Positions 17,151-27,700 of a stretch of DNA of 64,000 nt are shown here, in pieces; the stretch's first letter is position 1, and every line of letters starts with the position of its first letter. The position numbers and the translations under genes are program-made. The DNA is from Gemmatimonadota bacterium (lineage in GTDB: Bacteria > Gemmatimonadota > Gemmatimonadetes > Gemmatimonadales > Gemmatimonadaceae): assembly GCA_016719105.1 (NCBI GenBank), contig JADKAQ010000046.1:186001-250000 (forward strand), in the 5' to 3' direction. Below the pieces are notes generated by a model, which did not search any database, was not told where the DNA came from, and worked only from the letters and a program-made list of their open reading frames with translations.

Positions 17151-17903
17151 ATGAGTATCCTCGTCGAAGCGTGCGTCGATTCGGTGCAGGGGGCGATCGC
17201 CGCCGAGCACGCGGGTGCGGGCCGCCTGGAGTTGTGTGCCAACCTGGTGGAGGGGGGGACGACCCCGAGCGGCGGGATGATGCGCGCCGTCCTGCGGTGC
17301 GTCGGGATCCCGGTCTTCGCCATCGTGCGGCCGCGCGGCGGCGACTTCCTGTACGACGCCGCCGACATCGAGGTGATGCTGCGCGACATCGAGTTCGCCA
17401 AGTCGTGCGACGTCCACGGCATCGTGAGTGGGGCGCTCAACCCCAACGGGACGATCGACGAGGACGGGACGAGCGCCCTGCTCGAGGCGGCGCACCCGCT
17501 CCCCTTCACCTTCCACCGCGCCTTCGACGTCACGCGAGACCTGGACGAGTCGCTCGACGCGCTGCAGGCGTTAGGCGCGCACCGTGTCCTCACCTCTGGT
17601 GGTGCGCCCACGGCGCCGGAAGGCGTGGAGATGATCGCCCGCCTGGTACGCCGCGGCGGCGACCGCATCGTGGTGATGGCGGGCGGCGGGGTGCGTCACG
17701 GTAACGCCGCCCAGGTGGTGAAGGGGACCAAGGTGAAGGAAGTGCACCTGCGAGGCTCACGTCGCCTCGAAGGGCGCATGGCCTATCGCGCGCCGCACGT
17801 GCACATCGGACGTGCATTCGTCCCCGACGAATACGCCTGGGACGTGACCGACGGTGCCGAGATCGGCGCGGTCGTGCACGCCGTACAGGGCGGCGGCGCG
17901 TAA
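17151..17903 (+). CDS. cutC: CutC family copper homeostasis protein
   Basis: Protein of 250 residues with the CutC TIM-barrel signatures: VEACVDSVQGAIAAEHAGAG, RLELCANLVEGGTTPS, IPVFAIVRPRGGDFLY, FHRAFDVTRD, and VMAGGGVRHGNA. Length is standard (about 245). CutC is linked to copper homeostasis, though its exact reaction is disputed. The gene follows the YhhN gene by 16 bp. An upstream copper-binding lipoprotein in the same neighbourhood is suggestive but on the other strand. Confidence 0.92.
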   Translation: MSILVEACVDSVQGAIAAEHAGAGRLELCANLVEGGTTPSGGMMRAVLRCVGIPVFAIVRPRGGDFLYDAADIEVMLRDIEFAKSCDVHGIVSGALNPNGTIDEDGTSALLEAAHPLPFTFHRAFDVTRDLDESLDALQALGAHRVLTSGGAPTAPEGVEMIARLVRRGGDRIVVMAGGGVRHGNAAQVVKGTKVKEVHLRGSRRLEGRMAYRAPHVHIGRAFVPDEYAWDVTDGAEIGAVVHAVQGGGA

Positions 17904-17935
17904 GCGAGCGCCCGCAGCGCTTACCAGGCGCTCGC
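17904..17935. terminator. Hairpin terminator between convergent genes
   Basis: Perfect 9-bp arms GCGAGCGCC (17904-17912) and GGCGCTCGC (17927-17935), 14-nt loop, starting directly after the cutC stop and ending six bases before the methyltransferase stop codon. No T-run, but position suits bidirectional termination. Confidence 0.65.
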
Positions 17936-17940
17936 GACGT

Positions 17941-18744
17941 CTATGACGCGCCCTTTCGCGCGATCACCACGACACTTCGCGCGGTCAGCATCCGCCAGTC
18001 GTTCATGGCGTCGAGGAAGGCGCGGTTCTCGTGCGCGACTTGCGGCGACTTGCGTCGGAGCCGGGCGCGGAATCCCGCATTCCCCGCCAGGAGCAATGGG
18101 AGGCAGGCCGCGAGCGACACGAACGCCGATCGCTTGAACCGATCGTAGGTGACGCCGACCGTCGACGCCCCGGCGTGCAGGAGGGCGTAGCCCAGGTAGT
18201 AGTAGCTGACGGGGTGGATGTGCCCTGAGGTATGCACCACGTCGTTGGACGAGAGCGAGAGCGGATTGAACAGCGTGGCGAACCCGGAATGCAGGACGCG
18301 CAGCCGGGAGTTCATGTTCAGGACGTTTGGTGTGCTGACGATCGCCGTTCCGCCAGGCTTGAGGACGCGCACGATCTCGCGGCAGAAGCGGAATTGGTCC
18401 TGTACGTGCTCGACGACCTCGACGCTGCAGACGACGTCGAAGTGGTTATCGGGATACGGGAGCGGAGCCTCGGCATCGAGCAGGTCGCAAGCGACGTGCG
18501 GATAGCGAAAGAGCCCGGGCGTGACGTCGCACGCCGCGAGGAGTTCCGCCGGACGCACGCCAAGCCGTGCCTGCGCAAAGTCGCCCACCGCCCGGGAGAA
18601 GAAGCCCTCGCCGGCCCCCAGGTCGAGCAACCGCGACTGCGGCGTGAGGAGCGGGAGCACGAGGTCGAGGATGCGGCGATTCGTGCTGGGGTGCGAGATC
18701 GCGCGAATCGCGGGTGCCGCTGTCTCCACCGCAGGCGCGACCAT
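17941..18744 (-). CDS. Class I SAM-dependent methyltransferase
   Basis: About 267 residues. SAM motif I is LLDLGAGEGFFSRAV (about residue 40), motif II-like PDNHFDVVCSVEVVEHVQD, and the post-motif ILKPGGTAIVSTPN stretch appears as RVLKPGGTAIVSTPNVLNMN. It belongs to the broad methyltransferase type 11/23 group; NPLSLSSNDVVHTSGHIHPV resembles enzymes acting on lipids or quinone-like substrates, but no substrate can be assigned. ATG 18744 was preferred for its GAGGG six bases upstream; ATG 18819 would add 25 Arg-rich residues. Confidence 0.75.
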   Translation of the reverse strand: MVAPAVETAAPAIRAISHPSTNRRILDLVLPLLTPQSRLLDLGAGEGFFSRAVGDFAQARLGVRPAELLAACDVTPGLFRYPHVACDLLDAEAPLPYPDNHFDVVCSVEVVEHVQDQFRFCREIVRVLKPGGTAIVSTPNVLNMNSRLRVLHSGFATLFNPLSLSSNDVVHTSGHIHPVSYYYLGYALLHAGASTVGVTYDRFKRSAFVSLAACLPLLLAGNAGFRARLRRKSPQVAHENRAFLDAMNDWRMLTARSVVVIARKGAS

Positions 18745-19073
18745 GTGGACCCTCGCTGGCACCTCGTGCGGCCGTGCTCGCCAGCGGCAATCGCTGCGGC
18801 GTGAGCGGTTGCGCGACATTAGGGGTCACGCGACGCGCCTGTCAAGGAAGTCACGCACACGCGTGCACCTGCGCCCCATCTGGCGAGGGCGTCCCTGCTC
18901 GACCGGGCAGGACCGCCGGTCTTCACCTGCACGCGATCATTGGAGAGGACGGCGCGCCTCGCGAGCAACGCGAGGCACGAAAGGCGCGCGAAGTGCGCGA
19001 CCGACGGCCGGCGACCCCTGCCGTGCGCGCGCTCACGCACCGTCGCGAGACCGCGGGCCCCGCGCGCGACAGC
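18745..19073. other. 329-nt intergenic stretch
   Basis: Lies between the end of ogt and the start of the methyltransferase gene, both leftward. No reading frame here has a recognisable product. The one clear structure is a perfect 8-bp hairpin at 18956-18976 (arms GCCTCGCG and CGCGAGGC, 5-nt loop) without a T-run, possibly an ogt terminator. Confidence 0.5.
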
Positions 19074-19598
19074 TCAGGCCGCCCCGCCCAACGGCGTCGC
19101 CGCCAACCCGCCGTGTCGCGCTTCGTGCTCCAGGAGCCACTGCTTGCGCTCGATGCCACCGCCGTAACCCGTGAGCGACCCGTTGCTCCCGATCACCCGA
19201 TGGCACGGGACGATGATCGAGATCGGGTTGCGACCGTTCGCGAGCCCCACCGCCCGCATCCCTTTGGGGTTGCCGATCTCGCGGGCGATGTCGCCGTACG
19301 ACACGGTCTGCGCGTACGGGATGTCGCGCAACGCCATCCAGACACGGCGCTGAAACTCGGTGCCGTCGGGGGCGAGCGGGATCTCGAAGGTGACGCGGTT
19401 GCCGTCGAAATACTCCTGCAGCTGTCGTACGGCATCGACGAAGACCGCGTCGTTGCGCACCCAGTCTCCCCCGCGCTCCGGGCCGTGGGTGTGCGGGGTC
19501 ATGTACAACCCGGTCAGGTGCCGGCCATCACCCGTCAGGAGCAATTCGCCCAGCGGCGATGGCATGGTGGTGAAGTAGATCACGTCGTCGGGTCGCAT
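19074..19598 (-). CDS. ogt: Methylated-DNA--protein-cysteine methyltransferase (Ogt/MGMT)
   Basis: Suicide DNA-repair protein of 174 residues that moves the alkyl group from O6-alkylguanine to its own cysteine. Active-site motif IIVPCHRVIGSNG with Cys132; the helix-turn-helix and arginine finger region is SYGDIAREIGNPKGMRAVG; the N-terminal ribonuclease-like domain starts MPSPLGELLLTGDG. The start ATG lies 4 bases after the stop of the Ada-AlkA gene, so the two form a tight alkylation-repair operon. Confidence 0.95.
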   Translation of the reverse strand: MRPDDVIYFTTMPSPLGELLLTGDGRHLTGLYMTPHTHGPERGGDWVRNDAVFVDAVRQLQEYFDGNRVTFEIPLAPDGTEFQRRVWMALRDIPYAQTVSYGDIAREIGNPKGMRAVGLANGRNPISIIVPCHRVIGSNGSLTGYGGGIERKQWLLEHEARHGGLAATPLGGAA

Positions 19599-19602
19599 GG
19601 GA

Positions 19603-21318
19603 TCAGCTCCTGGAGGGGGACGGATCGGCGGCGGAACGCCAGAGGTGCATGGCGGCGTACGCGCGCCACGGGCGCCATGATTCGGCGCGCTTGAGCAGTT
19701 GGGCCGCGGTCAGGTTTCCGGCGACGCGTCGCAGGACCAGGTCGTTGGCAGGGAAGGCGTCGGGCCAACGCAGGGCGCGCATGGCGATGTAGTGCGCCGT
19801 CCAGTCGCCGATGCCGGGAAGCGCCGTCAACGCCTTGATGGTGCGCCCGATGTCACCGCCACTGGCGAGCGAGAGCCCGCCCGACGCAACGGCGCGCGCG
19901 AGGGCGAGCACGGCATCGGCCCGCGCGCCTGGCATACCTAACGTCGCGATGTCGGCGGTCGTCAGGCGTGCCAGGCGTTCGGCGGTCGGCATGAGTCGCG
20001 TGAGCGAAGGCTGCGTACCGGCGTACGGCTCGCCGAATCGCTCCACCAGGCGCCCCATGACCGTGGTCGCCCCACGCACGCTCACCTGCTGCCCGAGTAT
20101 CGCGCGCACGGCGAGGGCAAAACCATCGAGCGTCCCGGGGATGCGGACGCCGGCGAAGTCGGCAACGGTGGGCACGACGCCCGCGCGCACCAGGTGCCGC
20201 GCGATCACGTCGGGATTGGCATCGAGGTCGAGCAGGTCGCGCAGGCGCGCGAGCAGCGGCATGAGCGCCGGGACGAGCGACGACGAGATGCGTGCGACGA
20301 TGAGGCCGTCTCGCGCTGGGCCGGCAGCCGCTGTCGCGCTGCGCCGAGCCCGTCGTTCGTCGCGCTCGCGCAGCTCCACGACGACGTGTCCGGTGACGCT
20401 CACCGTGCCTCCGACGGGAAGCGGCACCGTGTCGTCGGTGGAGAGCGCGATGGGGAGCATCACGGTCGCGGCGTATCGGCCCTCGCTAACAGACTCGGCC
20501 CCAGGAGCCGCGCGCGCCGCGAGGAAGTCGAGGAGCGCACGCCAGTGCAGCGGGGGGCGATAGTCGAGGGTGAGGACGACCTCGTCGGCATCGGGCGCTG
20601 CGGCGGCCGCACCATCCTCCGTCGCGAGCGGCGGATGTGTCGTCGACGCCTGGCCGGACACACGGCGGGGCGTGACGCCTTCCGCCGCGCGCTCCGACCC
20701 ACGCGTTGGCCGACGTGCCGGTCCCCCCACCACGCCGACCCTGTCACCCGTGGTCGCCTCGGCCTCGCGGCGAAGTGTCGCCGGCGTTAGGCGATAGCGC
20801 GCCCTGAACGCGGCGTTGAATCGGCGCAGTGAATCGAAGCCGGCCGCAAAGGCGACCTGGCCAACGGGGAGCGCCGTCTCGTGCAGCAGTCGCTTGGCGA
20901 GCAGGAGGCGATGCGTGGTGGCGAGTTCAATGGGCGACACTCCGAGATGCTGCACGACCGAGCGCCGGAGGTGCCGCCCGGTCACCCCCAACGACGCGGC
21001 GAGCGCCTCGACCGAGCTGCCGTTGAGTGCTCCGGCGGCGATGGCGCGCGTGGCGCGCTCGGCGAGAACCGCGCCGGCGTCGACCGGGGCGTTCCCCGGC
21101 GCGAGTTCCGGGCGGCAGCGCAGGCAGGGGCGAAAGCCGGCCCGCTCGGCCGCTGCCGGGTTGGAGAAGAAGCGACAGTTGCCCTCGCGCGGCGTCTTGG
21201 CGCGGCAGACCGGACGGCAATAGATGCGCGTCGACGTCACGCCGACGAAGAAGACGCCGTCGAAGCGCGCGTCGCGCGCGATGAGGGCCCGGTAACAGGA
21301 GGGGCGATCGAGTGGCAT
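19603..21318 (-). CDS. Ada regulatory domain - AraC HTH - AlkA glycosylase fusion
   Basis: Protein of 571 residues. Residues 1-70 form the Ada zinc domain with Cys34, Cys38, Cys65 and Cys68 (YCRPVC, then CLRC); the first of these pairs senses methylphosphotriesters. Residues about 75-180 hold an AraC-type double helix-turn-helix (VEALAASLGVTGRHLRRSV, FAAGFDSLRRFNAAFR). After an Ala-rich linker come the AlkA N-terminal domain (about 240-375) and an HhH-GPD glycosylase (ILGQQVSVRGATTVMGRL, LPGIGDWTAHYIAMRAL, with the catalytic Asp likely in FPANDLVLRR). It thus both induces the response and excises 3-methyladenine. ATG 21318 chosen by homology; frame continues upstream without meaning. Confidence 0.9.
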   Translation of the reverse strand: MPLDRPSCYRALIARDARFDGVFFVGVTSTRIYCRPVCRAKTPREGNCRFFSNPAAAERAGFRPCLRCRPELAPGNAPVDAGAVLAERATRAIAAGALNGSSVEALAASLGVTGRHLRRSVVQHLGVSPIELATTHRLLLAKRLLHETALPVGQVAFAAGFDSLRRFNAAFRARYRLTPATLRREAEATTGDRVGVVGGPARRPTRGSERAAEGVTPRRVSGQASTTHPPLATEDGAAAAAPDADEVVLTLDYRPPLHWRALLDFLAARAAPGAESVSEGRYAATVMLPIALSTDDTVPLPVGGTVSVTGHVVVELRERDERRARRSATAAAGPARDGLIVARISSSLVPALMPLLARLRDLLDLDANPDVIARHLVRAGVVPTVADFAGVRIPGTLDGFALAVRAILGQQVSVRGATTVMGRLVERFGEPYAGTQPSLTRLMPTAERLARLTTADIATLGMPGARADAVLALARAVASGGLSLASGGDIGRTIKALTALPGIGDWTAHYIAMRALRWPDAFPANDLVLRRVAGNLTAAQLLKRAESWRPWRAYAAMHLWRSAADPSPSRS

Positions 21319-21415
21319 GGAGGGAGTGTAACACCCCCGAACGCGCCGCACTCGCCGTTTTCGGACACGACAACCGGCGCGGGAATGCCCGCACCGCCGG
21401 GACGACGCGCCCGCG

Positions 21416-24400
21416 CTACCGCTGTTCGAGGAGGAGCAGCAGCCCCTTCTTTCCAGGGACGGTGATGGCGTCACCCGGTCCCCAGCTCCCAGCCACCTGG
21501 AACTGGTCGATGGCCGGCGCGCGCAGCCGCGTGCGCGCCGGGTCGAGCCCCAGTGCCTTCCAGTCGATGCGGAGCGTCACCTTCGTGTCCGCGTCGCGCC
21601 ACGAGCCTAACGACACCATCGCCTTGCCGGGCCGCCGCCACGTCGTGGCCAGGATCGCGCTGTCGCCGGTCGTCACGGGCGCCTCCCCCGACCACCAGCC
21701 AAGCATCCGGCTCTGCTGGATGCCGAAGCCATCCCACACCTTCCACAGCGGGGCGGGGTCGCCGCTCCACGGCAGGCGGGCGGTCATTCCCATCGTCATC
21801 CCGCGCCACGGGTTGCCGCCCTTCTCCAGCATCTCGCCCATGAGCCCGAAGGGAATGCCGGAGACCTCCACCAGCCAGTAGTCGCTCGCCGAGTCGTAGT
21901 CGAAGTACTCGCCGAACCAGAGGCGATTGAGGAAGGGGAAGTGCTCCAGGTACAGGTTGGCGCTCGAGGCGAAACCGTCGCGCGGGTTGTACTGGTTGGC
22001 CGAGTGGAGGTCGATCATGGCGCCGGGGTTGCCGCGATCCAGCACCTTGCGCACGCGCTTCATGGTGGTGCGATCGAAGGCGACGTCGTCGATGTAGAGT
22101 CCGTCGATCTTCTCGTGCTTCACCAGCCAGTCGAGTCCCTCCACGTAGAAGTTGTGCCAGCGCGAGACGCCGCTGTTGACCACCGCCGCATCCTTGTTCT
22201 CCGGCACGTGCCAGGCCGCGAGATAACTGCTGCCGAGGTGTTCCTGCAGCCACGAGTACCCCCCGCCCGGCCCGCCCGACAGGACCTCGTCGCCTAACGA
22301 TCGCAGGGCGAAGAGCTCCGGCGCGTGGTTGGTGATCTCGCGCACCGTGTAGTAGATCTTGACCTTCATCTCCCGCGCGTGCGCCGAGTCGATGTAGGCG
22401 CGCATCTGCTGCGTCTCGATGAAGGGGTAGTTGATCCACGGATTCACGCGGTTGGCGTGATGCACGTTGACCGTGTTGGCCCCGCGCTTCGCGATCGAGT
22501 CGACGGGGACGAAGGCGTGGAAGTAGCGCGTCTTCCACTGCCCTGCCGTGTCGAGGGGCTTGAACGGGGTGATCATCAGGCGGAAGTCGAAGCGCAGCGA
22601 ATCGCCAGGCTCCAGCGTGCGCGCCCCGGAGTGGCAGGTCACGGTCACCCGCGCCGGCGCACTCGCCGCGCCCGCCCCTTCCACGATGTCGCACCCGCCC
22701 TTGCCGCCATTCCCCCAGCTCCGCGGCAAGACGAGGGGCTTGGAGAGGTAGAAATTCGTGTTGAGCGGGCGCACGTAGTGCTCGTCCTTGAGCGTGAACT
22801 GCAGCCCCGCGCTCACGCTGCCTAACCACGCCGCGTCCTGGTTCTTCTTCTCCACGTCCCACGACCAGTGAAACTCGGCGGGACGCCGCCCCCCCTTCTG
22901 CCCCAGCCCCATCATGTATTCGGCCGCATCCGCCCGCATCGGGATCTCCAGGCGCACGTCGCCGAGCGCGGTGCGCTGTGCCGCGCGCAGTGTCACCACG
23001 TACTCCGTCGTCCCCTCGAACTCCATCTGTGCGCGCACGTGCATGCCGAGTGCGCCGGACTGGCGCGTGGCGGTCCACGCCACCGCGCCCGCGGCACGCT
23101 TGGCAATGGTGGCCGGGGCGCCCCGCCAGGCGAGGTCGTGCCCGGCGGAATCGCGCACGACCAGCCGCAACGGCGCGGCGAGCACCTCGCGCGGCGCCGT
23201 CCCGATCGCGGTGTTGCCGGCGGTGAAGTACGAACGGATCGCCGCCGGGAAGCCGTCGGGCCCGAAGGTGAGCGAGCGCCCGAGGACCCCCACGGTCGTC
23301 CCGGTGACGGTCATCGGCGTGTACGGCGGGACGAGCCCGTCGTCAGCCGCAAGCTGCGAGTTGAGCCAGCGCAGGCGCGTCAGCTGCGCTGGGTCGTCGT
23401 CGCCGCGGTTGACGATGGTGTCGGCTCCCACGCGCAGCGTGACGCGAACCGCACGGTCCTTGGCGTTGCTGCTGCCGATGGCGACCTCTCCTTCGTAGTC
23501 GCCGGGGACGGCATCGCGCGGCACCTGCACGCCGAACCAGAGCGGCTGCACCTTGCTGCGCTCCACGCGCAGCGCCCGCGCGAAGCGGCGCCCGGACCAG
23601 TCGACCCCCTCCAGGTTGAAGCAGGTGAAAGCCGACGCGGGGATGACCTCCGTCCCGCCCTTGCGCGTGAAGTTGGTCGCCTCGTACCGCATGGAGTCGA
23701 TCGCCATGCGATGCGCCCACACGCCCACCTGGAAGGTGTAGTACTCGCCGCGTGCCGCCGTCCCGGTGAACGGACGAAAGGGCCCCTCCGCCCCCCACTT
23801 GGCCGGGATGTCATCCGTCATGCGGATCGAACGCGCACGATCCTCGGGAAAGGCGAAGAACTCGGCCCACGCGTACTTCGTGCGCATGGAGTCCAGTTCG
23901 GCGCGGCTGGCGATGTACTCCATCGCCGTGAAGCGCGAGAACTCGTCGATCGCGTCGAAGCCAACCATCACGGCGGGCGGCAGCGACTGGTACTGCTTGT
24001 ATCGCGCCACCTGCGGAATGAGCCCGTTGCGCTGCATCCAGGCGGGATCGGCGCGGTCGTCAGGCGGGCGGTACGTGATCTTCGGATAGTTGGACTTGAA
24101 GGTCCCGGTGTAGGGGAGGTAGTAGATGTAGTAGTCGCCGGGAACGGTCGGGGCCTGAAAGACGAGGTCGCCGTACTCGCGCGTGATCTCCATGCGGGCC
24201 ACGTTGCGCACGCGTAGCTGGGTGCGCGCATCCATGACGACGATGCCGACCTTGTCCGGCGTGGCATCGCGCCGGCGCCACGGGACGCGCACGTACACCG
24301 CGTCGCCGCCGCTCGTCACGCGAACCACGGCGCGGTGGTTGCCGAGTGAGTCGCGTTCCCACGTGCCAGTGCCATAGCGCAGCGGGCCCATGCGCGTGGC

Positions 24401-24511
24401 GCCAGCGCCTGGCGCCGGGACGGTTATGACCTGTGCGTGACTGGCGGGCGCGGCGAGCAGGGCCGGGGACGCCAACAGGAAGGCAACGAACGATCGCGAT
24501 GTCCGAGTCAT
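21416..24511 (-). CDS. Exported glycoside-hydrolase-like protein (DUF6067 / GH123-like)
   Basis: Very large secreted protein, 1031 residues, with a signal peptide (MTRTSRSFVAFLLASPALLA, then APASHAQ). The N-terminal half is beta-rich; the C-terminal half looks like a TIM-barrel hydrolase: MKVKIYYTVREITNHAPELF, YVEGLDWLVKHEKIDGLYID, DDVAFDRTTMKRVRKVLD, and FGEYFDYDSASDYWLVEVSG. The paired acidic residues in LYIDDVAFD are the best catalytic candidates. It resembles DUF6067/glycoside hydrolase 123-like proteins; the exact family and sugar are unproven. ATG 24511 begins the signal peptide; the frame extends upstream without a better start. Confidence 0.72.
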   Translation of the reverse strand: MTRTSRSFVAFLLASPALLAAPASHAQVITVPAPGAGATRMGPLRYGTGTWERDSLGNHRAVVRVTSGGDAVYVRVPWRRRDATPDKVGIVVMDARTQLRVRNVARMEITREYGDLVFQAPTVPGDYYIYYLPYTGTFKSNYPKITYRPPDDRADPAWMQRNGLIPQVARYKQYQSLPPAVMVGFDAIDEFSRFTAMEYIASRAELDSMRTKYAWAEFFAFPEDRARSIRMTDDIPAKWGAEGPFRPFTGTAARGEYYTFQVGVWAHRMAIDSMRYEATNFTRKGGTEVIPASAFTCFNLEGVDWSGRRFARALRVERSKVQPLWFGVQVPRDAVPGDYEGEVAIGSSNAKDRAVRVTLRVGADTIVNRGDDDPAQLTRLRWLNSQLAADDGLVPPYTPMTVTGTTVGVLGRSLTFGPDGFPAAIRSYFTAGNTAIGTAPREVLAAPLRLVVRDSAGHDLAWRGAPATIAKRAAGAVAWTATRQSGALGMHVRAQMEFEGTTEYVVTLRAAQRTALGDVRLEIPMRADAAEYMMGLGQKGGRRPAEFHWSWDVEKKNQDAAWLGSVSAGLQFTLKDEHYVRPLNTNFYLSKPLVLPRSWGNGGKGGCDIVEGAGAASAPARVTVTCHSGARTLEPGDSLRFDFRLMITPFKPLDTAGQWKTRYFHAFVPVDSIAKRGANTVNVHHANRVNPWINYPFIETQQMRAYIDSAHAREMKVKIYYTVREITNHAPELFALRSLGDEVLSGGPGGGYSWLQEHLGSSYLAAWHVPENKDAAVVNSGVSRWHNFYVEGLDWLVKHEKIDGLYIDDVAFDRTTMKRVRKVLDRGNPGAMIDLHSANQYNPRDGFASSANLYLEHFPFLNRLWFGEYFDYDSASDYWLVEVSGIPFGLMGEMLEKGGNPWRGMTMGMTARLPWSGDPAPLWKVWDGFGIQQSRMLGWWSGEAPVTTGDSAILATTWRRPGKAMVSLGSWRDADTKVTLRIDWKALGLDPARTRLRAPAIDQFQVAGSWGPGDAITVPGKKGLLLLLEQR

Positions 24512-24729
24512 GCGCCGAATATGCGCCAATCGGCGAGGTGTCGTGAGACGGCAACACCCTGACGGCAACCTTTTCCGACTCACCATGACGCCGGCGGTGT
24601 GCGATCGTGATGCGCGAGCGCCGTGGCGGAACTGTTGCTTTCATCGCCTCCCCGGCCGCCGTATCATCCGCGCCAACAGATTGGGGGAACGTGAAGTCAC
24701 CCCCTTCCCTTCACCTCGCGAAGTCATCG

Positions 24730-27700
24730 ATGCGTCACTCGTTCAGGTCCGCGGCGTTCGCCGCGCTTGCCCTCGCCGTCGCTGCGTGCGCCGAGTCAGG
24801 CCCAGTTGCTCCCCCGCTCGCCGTGTCGCCGTTGCTCAATGGGGCGACTGCGGCCCCACCCGTGCGCCTGTCGGAGATTCACTACGACAACACCGGCACC
24901 GACGCAGGCGAGGCCATCGAGATTTCGGCGCCAGCCGGAACCGACCTCACCGGATGGAGCGTGGTGCTGTACAACGGCAACGGCGGTGCGGTCTACACGC
25001 CGACCACGACGCTGAGCGGGATCGTCGCCGACAACTGTTCGGGACGCGGCGTGATGGTGGTCAACTACGCGGCGAACGGGTTGCAGAACGGAAGCCCCGA
25101 CGGCGTCGCGCTGGTCGACGCCGGCGGAACGCTGGTCGAGTTCCTGTCGTACGAGGGGACGTTCGTCGCCGTGGGCGGGGCGGCCGCTGGTGTCACCTCC
25201 ACCGACATCGGCGTCTCGGAGAACGGCTCGGAGCCGCTCGGCCTGTCGTTGCAGCGTCAGTCGGACGGGTCGTGGGCCGCAGCGGCCACGAGCACGTTCG
25301 GCAGCTGCAATGACAACGGCGCGCCTCCCCCGCCGCCGGTGGTGGCGTCGGTGACCATCGCGCCCAACGGCGCCTCGATCGCAGTCGGTGCAACGCAGCA
25401 GTTCGCGGCCACCGCCGCCGACGCCAACGGGGCGACGATCCCGGGTGCCACGTTCGCCTGGTCGAGCGAGAACGCCGCCGTGGCCACCGTCAGCGCGAGC
25501 GGTCTGGTGACCGGCGTCGCCGCCGGGTCGGCCAACATCATCGCCGCCGAGAGCGGCGGGATCGCCGATACGGTGAGCGTGACGGTGACTGCGGCACCGC
25601 CGCCTCCGCCGCCGCTCCCGTCGACGCGCTTCTCCGAAATCCACTACGACAACTTCGGCACCGACGTCGGTGAGGCGATCGAGGTCGAGGGACCGGCCGG
25701 GACCGACCTCACCGGGTGGAGCATCGTGCTCTACAACGGGAATGGTGGTGCGGTCTATGCCACGGTTCCGCTCACCGGGACCATCCCCGACCTCTGCACG
25801 GGGCGTGGCGTCATCTCCACGAGCATCAGCGGGATCCAGAACGGCAATCCCGACGGCTTCGCGCTCGCTGACGCGACCGGGACGCTGGTCGAGTTCCTCT
25901 CGTACGGTGGCGCCTTCACCGGCGTCGGCGGCGCGGCCAATGGCGTGCTGTCGCTCGACATCGGCCAGGCCGAGTCGTCGGCGACGCAGGCCGGGCAGTC
26001 GCTGCATCGCGACAATAGCGGCGTCTGGCAGCCTGCCGCCACCGCGAGCTTCGGCGCCTGCTACGGCCAGACGCCGCCGCCACCGTCCAACACGATCACC
26101 TTCTCCGGCCGCACCAGCGCCGACCCCGCGCTCCCCGTCGGCTTCGAGGACCAGCTCTTCGCCACGGTGCGCGACCCGCAGGGCCAGGTGATCACGACGA
26201 CGGTCACCTGGGTCTCGGAGACGCCGGCGGTGGCGAGCATCGACGCCAACGGCGTCGTGCATGCGCTGTCGGTGGGGACGTATCGTGTGCGTGCCACGGC
26301 GGCCGACGGCATCACGACGGCCACGTACACGCTCGACACGCAGCTGGCGACCGCTGGTGGAACGGCGGTCTACGGCAACAACATCGAGTTCGGCGTCCCG
26401 GCCGACGGCGACGCGAGCGACGACATCCTCGTCGCCCGCGCGCAGTTCACGTCGTCGTTCAACCCGGCGCGCGGGATCCCCAACTGGGTGAGCTACAACC
26501 TCGAGGCGACGCACATCGGGACGCAGGATCGCTGTGACTGCTTCACGTATGACCCGGCGCTTCCCTCCTCGCTGCCGCGCTACACGACGGCCGACTACAC
26601 CGGTGCCGGCACCTTCGCCGGCTACGGGATCGATCGCGGGCACCTCGCGCGTTCGTTCGATCGCTCCACCGGGCTGCTCGACAACGCCAGCACCTTCTAC
26701 TTCTCGAACATCATTCCGCAGGCGGCCGACAACAACCAGGGGCCGTGGGCGGCGCTGGAGAACTTCCTCGGCGACGAGGCGCGCTTCCAGAACCGGGAGG
26801 TCTACGTCATCGCCGGCGCTGCCGGGAGCAAGGGGACGGTGAAGGGCGAGGGGAAGATCACCATTCCGGCCTACACGTGGAAAGTTGCCGTCACCATGCC
26901 GCGCGACCAGGGGTTGTTGCAGGTGGACGACCTCTCCGACCTGACCGTGCTGGCGGTCCTCATGCCCAACGATGCGGGGATCCGCAACGTCCCCTGGCAG
27001 ACGTATGAGACGACGGTCGACGCCATCGAGGCGCTGACCGGGTACGACCTGCTCGACCTCCTCCCCGACCCGGTCGAGATCGCGGTGGAGAGCAAGACCC
27101 TTCCGCCGGTTGCCGCTGTCGACGGCCCCTACAGCTCGGCAGAGGGGAGCAGCGTCTCGATGAGCGGCGCGACCTCCAGCGATCCGGACGGCGACGCCCT
27201 GACGTATGCCTGGAGCTTTGGCGACGGGACGTTCGGGACGGGGGCCACGACGTCGCACAGCTACACGCAGGACGGGAGCTTCACCGTGCAGCTGGTGGTC
27301 ACCGACGCACGCGGCCTCGCCGATACCGTCACGACGACGGCGACGGTCAGCAATGTTGCCCCGGTCATCGCGGCGTTCGCCGGCGCGACGCTCTATCCCT
27401 TCGAGACGTACAAGGCGTCGGGCACCTTCACCGACCCCGGTACCGACCCGTGGACCGCGACGGTCGACTACGGCACCGGTGGCGGCGCGCAGGCGCTCGC
27501 GCTCACGGGGCGCACCTTCAAGCTCTCGCAGGCCTACAATCAGGCAGGGACGTTCACCGTGCAGGTCGTCGTCTCCGACGATGATGCCTCGCACACCCGC
27601 ACCGCCCGCGTGACCGTGCTGACGGTGTCACAGGGGATTCTCGGGACGCAGGCCACGTTGCAGCTCCTGCTGAGCGCCGGGCGCATCAGCAACGCGGTCT

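Noticed and set aside
24601..24729. Sigma70-type promoter with TTGCTT and TATCAT upstream of the nuclease gene
   Set aside because: The spacing of about 21 bp is too long, so no promoter is claimed.
24796..27594. 932-residue leftward frame antisense to the nuclease gene
   Set aside because: Composition of a GC shadow; the rightward frame has clear domains throughout.
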